The notes under the pieces: generated by a model | What the model was told of the DNA's origin: nothing | What the model saw: only the letters and a program-made list of their open reading frames with translations | Database searches by the model: none | DNA from: Harmothoe impar | Taxonomy: Eukaryota; Annelida; Polychaeta; Phyllodocida; Polynoidae | DNA: 64,000 bases | Direction of reading: 5' to 3' | NCBI GenBank assembly: GCA_947462335.1 | Contig: OX381717.1 | Location: 50,511,523 to 50,575,522, forward strand | Position numbers and translations under genes: made by a program | In this document: positions 24,442 to 35,061 of the stretch, piece by piece | Position numbering within the stretch: position 1 is the first letter of the stretch | Layout of the letters: the number at the start of each line of letters is the position of its first letter

Positions 24442-25029
24442 GCTCATACTCAGACACTTCAATATCAGCTTTCTCTGGTGTCTATTGAGGGAAGCCAGTG
24501 AGTGGTGGATCCAGGGTTTTGAAAAGGAGGGGGCGCACCCAAAATGTAGGGCCTAAATTGGGGTGTAAAAATGTTGCACAAACTACAGGCTAAAAGGAGC
24601 CTCCCCCCTCCCCCCCCCCCACACCCCCTCCAAGTCCGTCACTGGAAGCGATATAGGGTACAACGATTGTGCTAGGGGGGAGGGGGCCCAGGCGATTTTC
24701 CAACATTCCGGCTTTTTCGCTGACAAGGGACAACATTTTATTGCCCCTCACCACCCCAAAGGGTCAACGCCCTCCATCACAGCATTCATTAGGATTTTTA
24801 TCTGAATAGGCTTAATGCAAGGACAAATGAAATGATAACTTATGGCAAGGATAGGCCCTAACCTATGGCAATTTGTATATATTTTGATCTATACCAACGC
24901 TGAATCAGCTTCGCTGTTGGTTGGTGTCTGTGTGGAGGCCATGTTCCAAAATAGCTGCCTTTATAACTCATCATTGACTTTCTAAATGAGGTACCAAAAT
25001 TGGTTTGTTGTTTTTCCATCAGGTGTTAA

Positions 25030-27999
25030 AATACAGGCATCCTTTTATTTTATTTACACATTGTATAATAATTACCAACAATACAAAACAGATACCCATG
25101 GGTGATGGTAGTACATGATCCTTTAACATATATATTAAGAATATATGCACTACAATATAGTAAATACTTACTAGGTACATGCATATATCCATTTAATTCA
25201 TAACTCTGAGAGTTAGCATGGTCTTAAGATTGTCGCTATAGACCAAGTGTAGACATAAATATAATAAATACACATACAGTGTTGATATAACAATATTCCT
25301 CTCAAGTGATGTCAAACAATATCACACATGTGGTATTACTTTAATTGCAGAGAACCTAATGTCTTTTACATATCACCAACAACACCTTTTCTGGAAATAG
25401 CTTCCTGAATTCCTCTCTCTATCAACAATCTTTTATATCCTTCGTCAAAGATTGATGATGTCCCTGCCTCATCATTTCCAGAGGCTAAAGAAGAATCAAA
25501 GATTGTCAAAGTCATATCACATTTCCCTCTACTTACCCCCTCCCCCCCCCCCAAGAGAAAACAACGCTGAAATATTTTAGTTGACAGTTTTGATGATGGT
25601 AGTAAATTAATTGATATATTATTCATGGTTGTAGCAGCATTCCCATCAACTATTTATCATTCATAAATCATCACAGCAGTTTATACACACATTTTGTACA
25701 AACCCAAACATTATAAAAGAGAGCACATTACCATGGTGCCCAAAACTTTTATCAACAGGTGTTCAATCTGTGATATTTGTAAACTCTCAAGCAACAGCCC
25801 ACTCAAGAACTGTCATCACAGTTAAATGCATGCAACAGATAATGTCATATTTGACAATTGTTAACAGCTACATTACATCTTTGATAGTTATGTATGCTCA
25901 TGTCACAATCTTTATTTAATGATGGGTCATCAGTTATTGTCAATCTTTGTACATTGATATATTGCAAAAATATGCCTACCAGTAATTCTGAAACAGATTT
26001 CCTAAGACACAAATATATGTTTCTCTTACATCAATACTGGCTAAGCCGTATAATTCATCTCTCTTTTTTCCAACCTATAAATATCACTTCAATATTGGCA
26101 AAACCACTCTATCAAAATTCAAATAGAAGAAATACCATGTAGGAAACAGTTCCTCAATATTCTAACTGCCATACTCTCACACATATCAGTAATGATAATA
26201 ACTAGCTGGTAGTTAATGATACCTTTAAGTGTCATTGTGGTAATTATACTCATGTATGACCTGCATACAGTCCTTGATATTAAAAAACACAAATCAAAAG
26301 AGTGGGTCTATTGACACCTGCATTAATATATCTTGTAGCTATGCTGCTACATTTTAGGCATGACTAAACATTGTCAACTGATTAAAATATATTAATGTAC
26401 AAATAACTATAAGGTAAATAATTATTGACTAAGACATGCCCAAAACAAAAGGCAGCTATACAATCAGGTAAAATAGAAAACAGAACACACTAAATTAACA
26501 GTAGACTTTGAATGAGTAAATCATTAAACTCATATAATATTATGCTATTGCAATTATTATATCATATAACCATATAACATTTTGTAACTGTAGTGTTTAT
26601 GGCATAAATGTTGATATGACTTAATATATTTTGAATGAAATTGTATTACATCTTCTGATCTCATAACTTAGTTATATGATATAATTTTTTTTTAATAGTA
26701 TGGCATATTGTCACTATAACCTGTTAGAAAATATTCCAAATACACATATAAATGAACACTATGCAGAGGAAGCACCTACAATACATACTCAACACAAAGA
26801 CTTGAGAGAACACTGTGAAATTTGAAATTCATTAAAACAAAGGTGGAAATTACTATCTAGGTCTACATACAACACACTGCATTGTTAAACAACAACAGGG
26901 AAATCGGGAGCGTACCCAACAATGCATTTCGTCTGCTCACTCTCCACACTACTCTCTGTGTTCAACTGTAGAAAACAAGAGACCAAAGATCTGCTAGGAG
27001 AATGATTTCTCACGACACTACAGAGCCTATTTGAGATAGGCTGAGGCATTCCCACAGTGCAGTGTACTAGGTCAGACGAACGCTGTCTGCACGAATTTCC
27101 CGCGCCACTATCGCCGGCAGCTTATTATGAATGAATACAAATATCAGGGTATGCACAATCTGATTGGTTCCAGCAAACCCTAGCTTCACAGGCACTGATA
27201 TGATAGCAAGTGACATTTTCCATGAAGATTGTTGAAATAGTATCAATTGATAGGTTAGCAATAAATCATAGACCATTGTTTGTACCTGTAATGCCATCTC
27301 TATTTTCCATCTCCCCTCCCTTTCCCTTGGCAATATGAGATCAAGTTCAGTTAAAGTTGGTATCTCAGCTGGGATGACTAAAATTGAACTTCAGTGACAC
27401 TTGTCTAAAATTGTTGCAAGTAAGTCTCTGTTGAATTGGTAACACACTTCCTATTACAGAGATAATGCTAGATGCTTCTATGTAAGGTGTCTAGTTGAAA
27501 TATCTACAGCTTTAGCAGTGAGAACACACACCTGGTTAGCCACATGATTCCACCTGTTATAAATAGATCTCAGCATAAGTCTATAGGGCATTAAATGCAT
27601 GGGTTTAGAATTAACGCTGTAGACACAGCACACAGGAGCATCCTGGTGTGTTACAATAGAGTGCGAGATGATTGGTAAACACAATGAATTTCTGCTGCTG
27701 AGAAAATAATTCAGTGAACATACTGAATGCATATTTCTGCATGGAAATATTGCTCTCAGATATTTAATATCTTGAGATATGATTTAGAACATCGCATTGT
27801 TTCTCACAAGACAAGAACTAGAATTCAACGCTGCAGCAGCTGGGATACTAACTTTAACCTCAACAATAGAATGCCCCTATGATGAACAAGCTTGATGAAC
27901 AACTAAATGTCTACAGATGTCCACACTGCATTCTGTGATTAAGTATCCCCATCCCCAAACCTATTATACAAACCCATACAATTATTTGAGTATACCATA
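25030..27999 (-). other. Probable long 3' UTR of SC5D
   Basis: This 3 kb AT-rich tract is conspicuously free of the MITEs that fill the neighbouring DNA. It ends at tandem minus-strand poly(A) signals (AATAAAATAAA, about 25,043-25,055) followed by a GC-richer tract. Uniform composition and lack of insertions suggest transcribed sequence continuous with the SC5D last exon. This is an inference; a separate unrecognised non-coding gene is an alternative. Confidence 0.4.
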
Positions 28000-30207
28000 T
28001 CACTCAATTTTCTTTGCAATATCTCCATTCATGGCTCCATTACTTGTGCTTCCGTTTGCCATATCCTTGGCCTTCTTGCCGCTGAGCACCTCATCTAAGG
28101 GCCCGAGTCCCTCGTAGCTGGACGGGTGTTTGAAGCTGCCTCCAAGGCGGTCCCAGAGTGTGAAGTACTGCCCGTAGTTGTAGTTATAGTAGACATGGTG
28201 GTCGGTATGGTGCGCCGACCCATTAACAAATGGCTGCAGGATCTTGGGCACCCGGAAGTCTCCTGTAGAACAATTGGAAGTTTAATAATTAGTACCTACC
28301 GTAAATTCCCACGTATAACCCGCCGGTAATAAGCGAACCAAACCTCTAGTGCGGGTTATACAATATTCTTAAAGTCTAGGTGCGGGTAATACGAGGGTTT
28401 TTATAAGTATAGACAGGGCAAAATCTGTTCGCCTTCCCAACCCCGAGTATTCTGCATTTGCAGTACCCCGAGTGTGCACTGCAATTGTCTATGCTTGGTG
28501 CTGCAGTATAAGCACTGATGAAATCTTTGCAGTATTCCTATGCTAGCCTGTTTTTATACATATACACTAGAATACTACTTAGTACAGCAGACTTACCATC
28601 ATGAATGGAGACTGTCCAGATGTTGACAAACACATAGAGGAGCAGGTAGGTAAACTTGTGCATTGGGAACAGGAACACGTAGATATGGTACGGCGTACTC
28701 TGGGCAAACCCGTCAAGTGGGTGGAATGCATGGCTCGCAAATGGGGTTGGCACCTTCCAGCGGTGATGGTCCTGTAAAGTGTCATTTAACATGATTAGAT
28801 ATTCAAATTATATGCAAATTATGAACAAAATATGAAGTTCTATTGGGTGGTTAGAAGGGTCATGATGGATATGACTCAGGGCTGTGGCCAAGGGGCCTTG
28901 ATCCAAGGTCCTTTCATACTAGTGCCATTACTCAGATTTGTGGTTAAAGCCACTCTAATCCAAGGGCCATTACTAAGTGCTCCTTGGCCAAAGACCCAAG
29001 AACTTAGACTTAAGGCCCCAGGTCCAATAGGCCTGATTCCAAAGTCCCAATTCTTCTTCTAGTAAGACAAATTCAAGGAATGTTTATAATGGTACCTTGT
29101 GTATGTACTTGTAGATGAGGCGGTGATGCAGCCAGCGGTGGATCCAGTAGATGCAGCAGTCAGTGAAGAGGATGAAGGTGAACACTGAAGTGCCTATCAT
29201 CAACCAGCCTGAAACAAAGTAATCATTATATTATAGACCCCTCAGCCTAGTAGTTGATTAGTCAGTAATTGATACATGACAAACCTAGATAGTGCTAAGA
29301 TATCAGGTGAGTGGCTATGGGAATTTTTTTCAAACTATTCCCATATTCTAGTATTGACTTAAATTTACTCCCAGTAGCATCATACTCCCAATAACAACTG
29401 AAAATACACACTGGATTGAAACTTGTGCGGCTTACCATGGCGACTGTCGTGTACATTGGAGTAGAGTTGGGAGTAGCCGCGCACCTCGCCCAAGAAACAT
29501 ATGGCCGTCAGGAAGCCCATCAGAGGCACCGACTTAAGTGTGTAGACAATCTCCTTCTGAACCTGATTCTAAAAAATGTACAGGCCAAACAGAAATGTTA
29601 TCAGATGTATACTGATACTCACTCAGAAGTCACTCAGAATTGGTAAATAATTTTGACTACTAGTAATGAGAAAAAAAATGTTTAGAATATACCCTTACTA
29701 ATCACTTGATTCAAGTGATGTACCCTAAATTACAGCGAAAACCACAGCCCAGGTGCGGTTATAAAAGAATGCAAAGTTGGGGGGTGCGGGTTATACAAGA
29801 GGTTTTGTAAGTTAGTACAGTACTAAAGTACACATTTTCCAAAGACAAGCTGTAGGCTTTGGGGTTTTCCACCCTAGGTTTTCCCCCAAGTCTGGATGCG
29901 GGTTAGGCAAGCCGCGGGTTATAGGCAGGAAGTTACATAACATATATATGGTACATGTGTTATGTCATACATTTGTAGTACATATGCCATACATTACCTC
30001 TAAGATCTGGGAGTGGTTGAGAAGGCGCTTGTCGAATACGAAGACGTAGGCGAGGGATGCCGTGATTAAGTAAAGGAGGACCCCGCCGACATTGGTGATG
30101 ATATTTAGTGTGAGTAGCTGCCGCCAGGGGTTGTCCTCGAGCCATGACGTTGGGTAGACGTAAGGCGTGAACACATAGTGGTCCACCAGGTTTAGAACCT
30201 CATCCAT
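28000..30207 (-). CDS. SC5D: Lathosterol oxidase (sterol C5-desaturase)
   Basis: Exons in coding order: 30207-29998, 29568-29436, 29208-29096, 28771-28597, 28262-28000, with GT/AG at all introns and continuous phase (894 nt, 297 aa, close to the vertebrate length of about 299). The enzyme introduces the C5 double bond into lathosterol to give 7-dehydrocholesterol, in the ER membrane. Di-iron histidine boxes are present: HRWLHH (138-143), HKDHH (151-155) and HHTDHH (228-233). Family blocks FTPYVYP near the N-terminus, [33 protein letters not shown] and [11 protein letters not shown] support the call. Hydrophobic stretches near 37-60, 78-95, 116-135 and 187-205 suit membrane segments. The start is the first Met, 9 nt after a splice acceptor, so a 5' UTR exon lies upstream. 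It appears intact and functional. Confidence 0.97.
28299..28412. mobile_element. Truncated CCGTA-ended MITE in the last SC5D intron
   Basis: Begins TA|CCGTAAATTCCCACGTATAA and continues with GCGGGTTATA and GCGGGTAATACG words, but the right terminal repeat is missing. It starts only about 36 bp upstream of the acceptor of the last SC5D exon. Confidence 0.5.
29723..29936. mobile_element. Diverged CCGTA-family MITE in SC5D intron 1
   Basis: Starts TA|CCCTAAATTACAGCG and ends near GCGGGTTATAGGCAGGAAGT, with GTGCGG(G)TTATA words inside. Same family as 10274-10485, more decayed. Confidence 0.5.
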
Positions 30208-31499
30208 ACTGGCAGTCTGCAAAATAATAATATTAATCAATTATCTTAAGATTTCAATTGAATTTTTTTTTTTTTCTATTTTTTATTTCCGTTTTTTAAT
30301 TAGTCTTAATGAACAAGTTGTTGGTTGGGGGGGGGGGGGGGGTAAAAAAACATCACTCCTTTTGAGGAGGGACGGGTGTGAAAAAATGATCACTCCCTTA
30401 ATGCAATAGAAGATTTGTTACTTTTGAAGACAGATGTTTTTGCCCTTTGGTCCCATTATGCCAAGTGATACCTTTTGAAGATGTATTTGTACTGTAGGAA
30501 TAATGGCTTTCAACTGGTCTGTGTGTGAGGGAGATGCACGTGACTGATCAGTGATGCTGACTCAGTACACATGTGTTATCAACAAGGATTAGGCCGATAT
30601 CTGGGACTGTACACACTTTATTAAACACTCTATATAACTTCATATCACTTGTAGTTATAAAATAAAAACAAATATAAAATGCCTACCCCGTAGTTATTTA
30701 TTGTATTTTGCTAATTTTTACGTTTTGGCAGATGAGCCAAAGGAGATAGTATAACCATGAATGCTGAGGTTCTAGACAATAACATCTGCATTAATTTTGA
30801 AGAATAAAAGAACCACTTTAGTGACTTAGTTCTAACGAAAAGCGCATTAAGTTATATTTTGAATTTGATATTTTTAACATGGAAATCCGAGCAATTATTT
30901 TTTCAAGAAGGAAGGAATTGATATGTACACGTAGCTGAGCTAGCAATTCCCTTTCCAATAATAAACCAATAGATAATTGCAAATGGCTGAATAGTTTATA
31001 ATCGATTGTATACATAAAGTATGTTCCCCATATCAGACCTACCTGGTCGGTGGTACCCTGTATCCCTAACACCTAGGTATGGTACAGACAGCTGGCAGTC
31101 CCACGACTGTCACCATATCCTGATACCACCAGACTCTCTGCACTCTGAACCCTGACCTCACACATGACCCCACAATATCTGTCTATATCATGGCACTAAA
31201 CTTGCCACCGGTCTCTTGCAATGGAATATTGATTTATGGTGTATTGGAATGGGCTATTTAACCGATTAATGGATATTATTTATCTGATATTTGTGGTTAC
31301 TATAGTTTTTGTATAAAACATATATGTTTGATGAGGATACTCGCTGGAAGGGTTATAGATGAAACGAGAAGCTGTGATATATTTTGGTTGTTACAATAGC
31401 TGAAATAAGCACCAAGATGAAAACCGAATTAGTCTACAGACACCTTCACATCTACACAAGTATGTGTTTGGTAACAACCGTTCTGAGTGAAAACTATTA

Positions 31500-31764
31500 A
31501 GTCCACTCAAAAGGGAGTTCTCATCACCAAGCGCTGAAAAATGTGACGAGGGAATTTTACATTTTCATATATTAGAGTTTATGAGTTTACTGATCTACAA
31601 AAGTTGAGAAAAAATAGGTTACTGCATGGCTGACAGTAGAACCTTTAATTTGATACCAATTAGGCAAATATTTGACCGTTTTTAACTGTAAAAAAATATT
31701 TGGAAAAAAAAATTCTCCAATTCATGATTATCATGACGCACGTGGTGCTTCTTTTTGAGTGGCC
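31500..31764. mobile_element. GGCCACTC-family element, diverged copy
   Basis: Left end GTCCACTCAAAAGGGAGTTC, then TCATCACCAAGCGCTGAAAA; right end TTCTTTTTGAGTGGCC. It shares with 9196-9562 the CACTCAAAA termini, the TCTCATCACC word and the GCGCTGAAAAATGTGACGAG / CTCGTCATATTTTTCAG segment. Confidence 0.6.
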
Positions 31765-32427
31765 TATTATAAAAGGTCGAAGCACCACACTTTACCCGAA
31801 AGACATAGTCTAGGCCCAGGGTCTAGTGATGTCACGAGGGACTTTGGGCTGGTGATCTGAGATAGGGATGGGTACACGCAGATATCACGTAGTCAGATAT
31901 AGCGCCAGTGTATGACTCATGGACTGCCAAAAAAATATATGTGTCTCTATTTGATCTTAGGAATAAATCATTTTCAATAACTTCTATCAACTTCTTTCAT
32001 TCATGTTCGTTATCAGTTCATTTTTTTCATGTATTTCTTTTATTGTATTATTATTTTATCTGATTTACCTCCCCCTCGTATGATAAACCTCTTTCTCCCA
32101 AGCACACAACTTAAATTCAGATACATGTATCTTTCATTCCACCACTCTCCCACCTCGATCACTATTTTGATAGTAAATACTTTAAAATGTTATCCCGGGT
32201 CAAACATGTGACTTGCTCTAAAATTGTTCTCCTGGCTGTAGATTATAACACTAATACAAGTCATATCCATACATCTGCATTATACCACCCTGGCGGCCTG
32301 TGCAGTGGGAGAGCCGCCTCTGGTATGGTGAGGAGTAGGGTGGTGCGTGGTGTGACAGTGGGGGCTGCTGATTCGCTGATGGCCTCATGCCGTCATGGGG
32401 CGGGAGGTAAGACCACCTACTGCATAC

Positions 32428-33475
32428 ATGGTCACACACAAAGTCACTAGTGACTACCTAGCTGTACACTGACACACACAGTCACTAGTGACTACCCAGT
32501 ACCCAGCTGTAGACTGGCACACACAGTCCCTAGTGACTACACAGCTATGCACTCACACACACAGTCACTAGTGACTACCCAGCTGTAGACTGACACACAC
32601 AGTCACTAGTGACTACCCAGTACCCAGCTGTAGACTGGCACACACAGTCACTAGTGACTACCCAGCTGTAGACTGACACACACAGTCACTAGTGACTACC
32701 CATTACCCAGCTGTAGACTGGCACACACAGTCACTAGTGACTACCCAGCTATGCACTCACACACACAGGCACTGGTGACTACCCAGTACCCAGCTGTAGA
32801 CTGGCACACACAGTCACAGTGACTATCCAGCTGTCCACTCAACACACACAGTCACTAGTGACTACCCAGCTGTAGACTGACACACAAAGTCACTAGTGAC
32901 TACCCAGTGTTACACTTAGAACACATAGTCACTAGTGACTAACCAGCTGTCCACTCACACACACAGTCACTAGTGACTACCCAGCTATGCACTCACACAC
33001 ACAGCCACTGGTGACTACCCAGCTGTAGACTGACACACACAGTCACTAATGACTACCCAGTACCCAGCTGTAGACTGGCACACACAGTCACTAGTGACTA
33101 CCCAGTTGTAGACTGGCACACACAGTCACTAGTGACTACCCAGTTGTAGACTGACACACACAGTCACTAGTGACTACGCAGTACCCAGCTGTAGACTGGC
33201 ACACACAGTCACTAGTGACTATCCAGCTCTACACTCACACAATCACTAGTGACTACCCAACTGCACACTCAACACACATATTCACTAGTGACTACCCAAC
33301 TGTACACTCAACACACACAGTCACTACTGACTAACCAGCTATACACTGACACACACAGTCGCTAGTGACTACCCAACTGCACACACAAAGTCACTAGTGA
33401 CTACCCAGCAGTACATGAGTGCACCGACACACAGTCACTGGTGACTACCCAGCTCTACACTCACAAACACAGTGA
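32428..33475. repeat. Minisatellite with palindromic GTCACTAGTGAC core, about 1 kb
   Basis: More than 20 units of about 35 or 44 bp: CACACACAGTCACTAGTGAC, then TACCCAGCTGTAGACTG or a longer variant with an extra CAGTACC. Each unit has the perfect 12-bp palindrome GTCACTAGTGAC. Short and long units alternate over much of the array, implying a higher-order unit. Variation is scattered substitutions, not unique spacers. Confidence 0.9.
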
Positions 33476-33507
33476 CTGGTGCTGAGAGTCCTTAAGGTAG
33501 CTGTCTA

Positions 33508-33711
33508 GTGCCTCTACATGGGTAAAATTTAACACGGGCACTCACGGCGACACAGCAACACAGGCCTTTTAAAATCCAACACGAGGACCCAGAGGAATTT
33601 TCCATGGGATCCTATATACATAAAATTTGACACGGTGACATAGCCCTTTTTGCTAAAATTCGACATGGCGACACGGCCAAACTGTGGGTAAGCTTACCCA
33701 TGTAGAGGCAC
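33508..33711. mobile_element. GTGCCTCTACATGG-ended MITE (copy 2)
   Basis: Ends GTGCCTCTACATGGGTAA and its complement, 204 bp, TA on both sides (33,506-33,507 and 33,712-33,713). The interior repeats GACACGGCGACA-like words. It abuts the right edge of the minisatellite. Confidence 0.8.
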
Positions 33712-33799
33712 TATCTAGGATCACAATAACGTGCATTGCGTCGTTTTCTGCGCAGATGACGTAGTCTACATTCCCGTTAAAACAATAGTTTAGGTAATA

Positions 33800-33898
33800 T
33801 TGTGGATCATCCAAGCAGCGAACTCACAACAGTGACAACCCCAGGGTGCTAGTTCTACATTGATTCCATTGCACCACTGAGGCTGCTCTGTGGCTGGT
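33800..33898 (-). repeat. Possible tRNA-derived SINE fragment
   Basis: On the minus strand, AGTGGTGCAATGG resembles a pol III box A and, roughly 55 bp later, GAGTTCGCTGC resembles a box B. Spacing is tRNA-like, but the box matches are imperfect and a full cloverleaf was not drawn. Low confidence. Confidence 0.2.
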
Positions 33899-33900
33899 TA

Positions 33901-34220
33901 GGGAGTGTTCATTTATTGATTACAGGGGGGGTGAGATTTCGCGCAGAGGGGCGAAATTTTTTTACGCCTCCCCCCCCCCCCCCCCCTCGAGAGCGCGTGG
34001 AACCTTTCGCGCCCCCCTCACCGATGGCACCCAAAATTTTTCGCCCCCCCCCTTTGAACTATAGTACCAGGTAACGTGCAGGCTATTTTTCTATAAAGGG
34101 GCTTAAATTTTTACGCCCTCTCCCGCCAAGAGGGGTCAGAATTTTTTACACCCCTCCCCCTCAGGAGGGGTCGGAAATTGTTACGCCCCCCCCCCCTGTA
34201 ATTAATAAATGAACACTCCC
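33901..34220. mobile_element. Harbinger-like G-rich MITE, 320 bp
   Basis: Ends GGGAGTGTTCATTTATTGAT and AATAAATGAACACTCCC, TTA duplicated (33,898-33,900 and 34,221-34,223). Internal words GAGATTTCGCGC and TTTTTACGCC and the C-runs match 22382-22725 throughout. Confidence 0.85.
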
Positions 34221-34800
34221 TTATGTAGGGAACCTCCTCTAATGATAGTTGGTTCAAATGATGTATAATATGTACAGGTTTAACACATTAACACTCCAAA
34301 CTGTTTTAGAGGAATTGGGTGCTGATCACTTTTTAACAACAGGGGGGGGGGCAAAAAAAATGTTGATCAAACCAGGGAGGTCAAGGAACCCCTCCATGTG
34401 GCATGTCTCTGATCAAACAGTCCCAAATAATGCCCGTGTCCCATGTCCATTTTAATAAATGTCCATGTCCCCTGCCACTAACGTTTTAAGCCTCTTGTCG
34501 TATATGAGTAGGCCTCATGTCGAAATTAAGGGTCTACCTCCATACACTAGCAGCTTTCTGTAGACTGCAGCATGCCACTCGTGACTGGGTTTGTTTTTCA
34601 GGTCACCAAGCAAGTTACACAATCAACACAACAGCATCGAAAGTTGACCAACTGTCAACGGTCTCATCGTCCAATTTATGGAGTAAATAACAACAAATAA
34701 TGATTAAACTTACTTGGTAACTATATATGAGTGATGTCCCTTGATCATGAACTGTCAATGTCTGCAAAGACCATACACGAACGATTTATGTGCCAATTTT

Positions 34801-35061
34801 TCTGCAAGATGTCAAAGTTTACGCAATTTTGACCGGAAGTAGAACCGGTGCTGCCCCCTTGCGTTAAAATGTCGCGCTAATACATGTGTCGGATGATTTC
34901 ATTGGCTGTCACATGCTAAAGCTGGTTCCTGCAGTTCTAACCTCGAATTGGAGTTAACGTTGAATTCTTTTGTTTCTATCTGAGAACCAGCGGGTAACCA
35001 ATCAAATCCTCGGATACATCCTGCCTGCCGACCTTCCCGAAAGCCGGAGAGCACGCTGAAA
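34801..35061 (+). promoter_or_regulatory. Candidate ATP5MG promoter
   Basis: CCGGAAGT at 34,833-34,840 is a textbook ETS site, about 220 bp upstream of the ATP5MG start. The surrounding 300 bp is richer in CpG than its setting and lacks a TATA box. The start codon sits in AAAATGGCCGCC, a YY1-like context common in housekeeping promoters. SC5D reads away on the other strand, but its CDS begins 4.6 kb away, so a shared bidirectional promoter is uncertain. Confidence 0.4.

Larger units (their letters stand above)
21780..25030. other. Intergenic stretch, repeats only
   Basis: Between the WD40 promoter and the presumed 3' end of SC5D. It contains a G-rich MITE (22382-22725), a CCGTA-ended element (23141-24058) and a GTGCCTCTACATGG-ended element (24223-24441). 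No exon was identified. Confidence 0.5.
30208..34800. other. Intergenic stretch upstream of SC5D
   Basis: Contains a poly-G-bearing G-rich MITE remnant (about 30,325-30,400), a GGCCACTC-type element (31,500-31,764), a large minisatellite (32,428-33,475) and further MITEs (33508-33711, 33901-34220). A possible SC5D 5' UTR exon ends at a CCAG|GTAGGT donor near 31,041 on the minus strand, but this rests on the donor alone. Confidence 0.4.

Noticed and set aside
32428..33475. CRISPR-like appearance of regularly spaced palindromic repeats
   Set aside because: The host genome is eukaryotic, the spacers are themselves repeats, and there are no cas genes; it is a minisatellite.
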